From Planctomycetaceae bacterium (GTDB lineage: Bacteria > Planctomycetota > Planctomycetia > Planctomycetales > Planctomycetaceae): a DNA stretch of 7,445 nt. The notes beneath the pieces are model-generated. The model was not told the DNA's origin and searched no databases. It saw only the letters and a list, made by a program, of their open reading frames with translations. The stretch's first letter is position 1. Each line of letters opens with the position of its first letter. Shown one piece after another: positions 6,132 to 7,445 of the stretch. A program made the position numbers and the translations under genes. The stretch covers positions 1-7,445 of the forward strand of contig JALWSL010000500.1 in the NCBI GenBank assembly GCA_027080405.1, written 5' to 3'.

Positions 6132-7445
6132 TCATGCCGCTGCGGGAAGTGAGTCCTCATTCGAGAAGTCTTCGGCCACTTTGGGGATACGCAGGCGAAA
6201 TGTGCTTCCGGTGCCAGGACCGTCACTCGAAACTTCTATCGAGCCGTGATGCTCTTCGATAATTTTATGGCTGATCGAAAGCCCCAGTCCGGTGCCTCCG
6301 CCTCCTTTGCGTTGAGTGAAGAAGGGATCAAAAAGTTGCTCCTGCACCTCAGGAGTCATGCCGCAACCGTCGTCACGAAAAATGAGATCAATCTGATCGT
6401 TGACGCACATCAGTTCGATTTCCAGATGTCCGCCGCTGTCGGTTGCCTCAAGGGCATTGGAAACCATGTTCAGGACAACCTGCTTGATTTCACTTGGATT
6501 CACCTGGGCGTGGATCGATTCTTCAGTCAGGACGGTGATTGTTCGATCCTGAAACTTGCTTAAATGCGACACCATGCTCACGACTTCGTTGACTAGGTGA
6601 GTGAGATCCGTCGAAATTCTCGCCACTTCAGAACCACGGGCGAAGCTGAGTAGTTTTTCCGTAATTTCCTGACACCGAAACGCCTCGGTCTGAATCATTC
6701 CGAGGTATTTTGTGAAAAGTTCACGATCTGCTTCCGGGCAGTTTTCAAGGACGGAAAAGGCCTGCATCTCGAGTGACTCTGAAATCGTGGAAATGACATG
6801 CAGCGGATTGTTGATTTCATGGGCAACGCCGGTTGCCAGGAAGCCGACTCCCGCAAGTCGCTCTGAGCGAATCAATGCCCTGGTCTTTTCTCGCACCTTG
6901 CGATCCAAATCCTGATTGATTTCGTGGAATTGAGCGGTCACCTGATTGAACACATCGGCCAGGTCATTCATTTCATCGCCGGTTTTGAGTTCAACGCGAT
7001 ATTGAAAATCGCCATTGGCAACCCGCCGGGCGGCTTTGTGCAGTTTTTTGATCGGTTCGAATATCCAGTGATGGCTGGTTCCCATCACGCCCAGAAAAAG
7101 GAAAAAAGAAAGCAGGCTCGAAACGACCACGATATTCAAGCAGAATTGCAGGTTCTTTTCCGCTCTCGTAAGACGGGGCACAAAAACCTGAAACGGGTCA
7201 GGCATTTCGTTGACGAACTCATGAAGATTCACCAACCAGCCGAGCATCCGTTGAGCAGCCTGCGCCCGTTGTTTGGGGTCGATCAGAAGTTTCTGCTGTT
7301 CCTTCAGAAGCGAAACAGTGCTGCGAAGATTATTGACCAACAGAATTCGCGTCTGCTCCGGGTAGGAAGCATTGGGAGGCATCTTGTCGAGTTTCTCGAT
7401 AAATCGGATGATTTGCCTGTTTGCCTCATCGAACTCGATACGAAA
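6132..7445 (-). CDS. Membrane sensor histidine kinase (HAMP-HisKA-HATPase), N-terminus cut by the window edge
   Basis: The minus-strand frame is open from the right edge to the TGA at 6134-6132, 437 codons; the true start lies beyond the window. Numbering from the internal ATG at 7382, which is unlikely to be the start because a charged helix continues 21 codons upstream of it: an extracytoplasmic helical region (to about 80), a membrane segment (82-102), HAMP (about 103-155), a coiled linker, the H box GVAHEINNPLHVI with phosphoacceptor H188, N box EIKQVVLNMVSNALEA (298-313), G1 FRDDGCGM (335-342), F box LFDPFF (350-355) and G2 GTGLGLS (363-369). All catalytic motifs are intact. It would autophosphorylate in response to an unknown signal and pass phosphate to a response regulator, which is not in the window. 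A first membrane helix and most of a sensor region are expected upstream. The gene converges on the sulfatase with 33 bp between them and no strong terminator. It ends in a short non-conserved tail after the ATPase domain. Confidence 0.92.
   Translation of the reverse strand, partial: FRIEFDEANRQIIRFIEKLDKMPPNASYPEQTRILLVNNLRSTVSLLKEQQKLLIDPKQRAQAAQRMLGWLVNLHEFVNEMPDPFQVFVPRLTRAEKNLQFCLNIVVVSSLLSFFLFLGVMGTSHHWIFEPIKKLHKAARRVANGDFQYRVELKTGDEMNDLADVFNQVTAQFHEINQDLDRKVREKTRALIRSERLAGVGFLATGVAHEINNPLHVISTISESLEMQAFSVLENCPEADRELFTKYLGMIQTEAFRCQEITEKLLSFARGSEVARISTDLTHLVNEVVSMVSHLSKFQDRTITVLTEESIHAQVNPSEIKQVVLNMVSNALEATDSGGHLEIELMCVNDQIDLIFRDDGCGMTPEVQEQLFDPFFTQRKGGGGTGLGLSISHKIIEEHHGSIEVSSDGPGTGSTFRLRIPKVAEDFSNEDSLPAAA

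Noticed and set aside
7380..7382. ATG at 7382 as start of the histidine kinase
   Set aside because: The frame stays open to the window edge with helix-like charged sequence upstream, and a kinase of this type needs a first membrane helix before this point.

Overview
The window looks like chromosomal DNA from a planctomycete, or at least a bacterium of the PVC group. The grounds are a secreted formylglycine sulfatase of the kind these bacteria carry in large numbers, an ExeA-like AAA ATPase with a long acidic tail, a phoH gene directly followed by a membrane HD-hydrolase gene, moderate GC content, GTG/TTG starts and weak Shine-Dalgarno sequences. Genus and species cannot be read from it. No mobile element, CRISPR array, tRNA or rRNA was seen.

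Left block (1-2071, minus strand): phoH (677-2071) is followed after about 198 bp by the first 159 codons of a 7TM-HD membrane phosphohydrolase (PgpH/YqfF type) that runs off the left edge. This order is common in bacteria, where ybeY often comes next, so the block is probably part of the conserved RNA-metabolism / cyclic-dinucleotide cluster. The PhoH protein carries an unusually long Pro/Glu/Ser-rich linker between its KH-like region and its ATPase domain.

Central block (2072-4401): a 485-bp divergent intergenic region separates phoH from a plus-strand gene for a 614-residue ExeA/GspA-like AAA ATPase. The region holds several short palindromes, one of them just upstream of the ATPase gene and well placed to be an operator. 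The ATPase has a complete AAA core, a Cys/His-rich insert after Walker A, and a tail of about 310 residues that is strongly acidic and low in complexity. It lacks the membrane segment and peptidoglycan-binding domain of classical ExeA. This is the least conventional gene in the window.

Right block (4402-7445): a plus-strand secreted sulfatase (4590-6098) converges, with only 33 bp between, on a minus-strand sensor histidine kinase (6132 to beyond the right edge). The kinase shows one membrane segment, HAMP, HisKA and HATPase domains; its N-terminus lies outside the window and no response regulator is visible. No functional link between kinase and sulfatase can be shown. Overall the window is mostly ordinary core and accessory planctomycete-type sequence; the ATPase with its control region is the best candidate for something undescribed.
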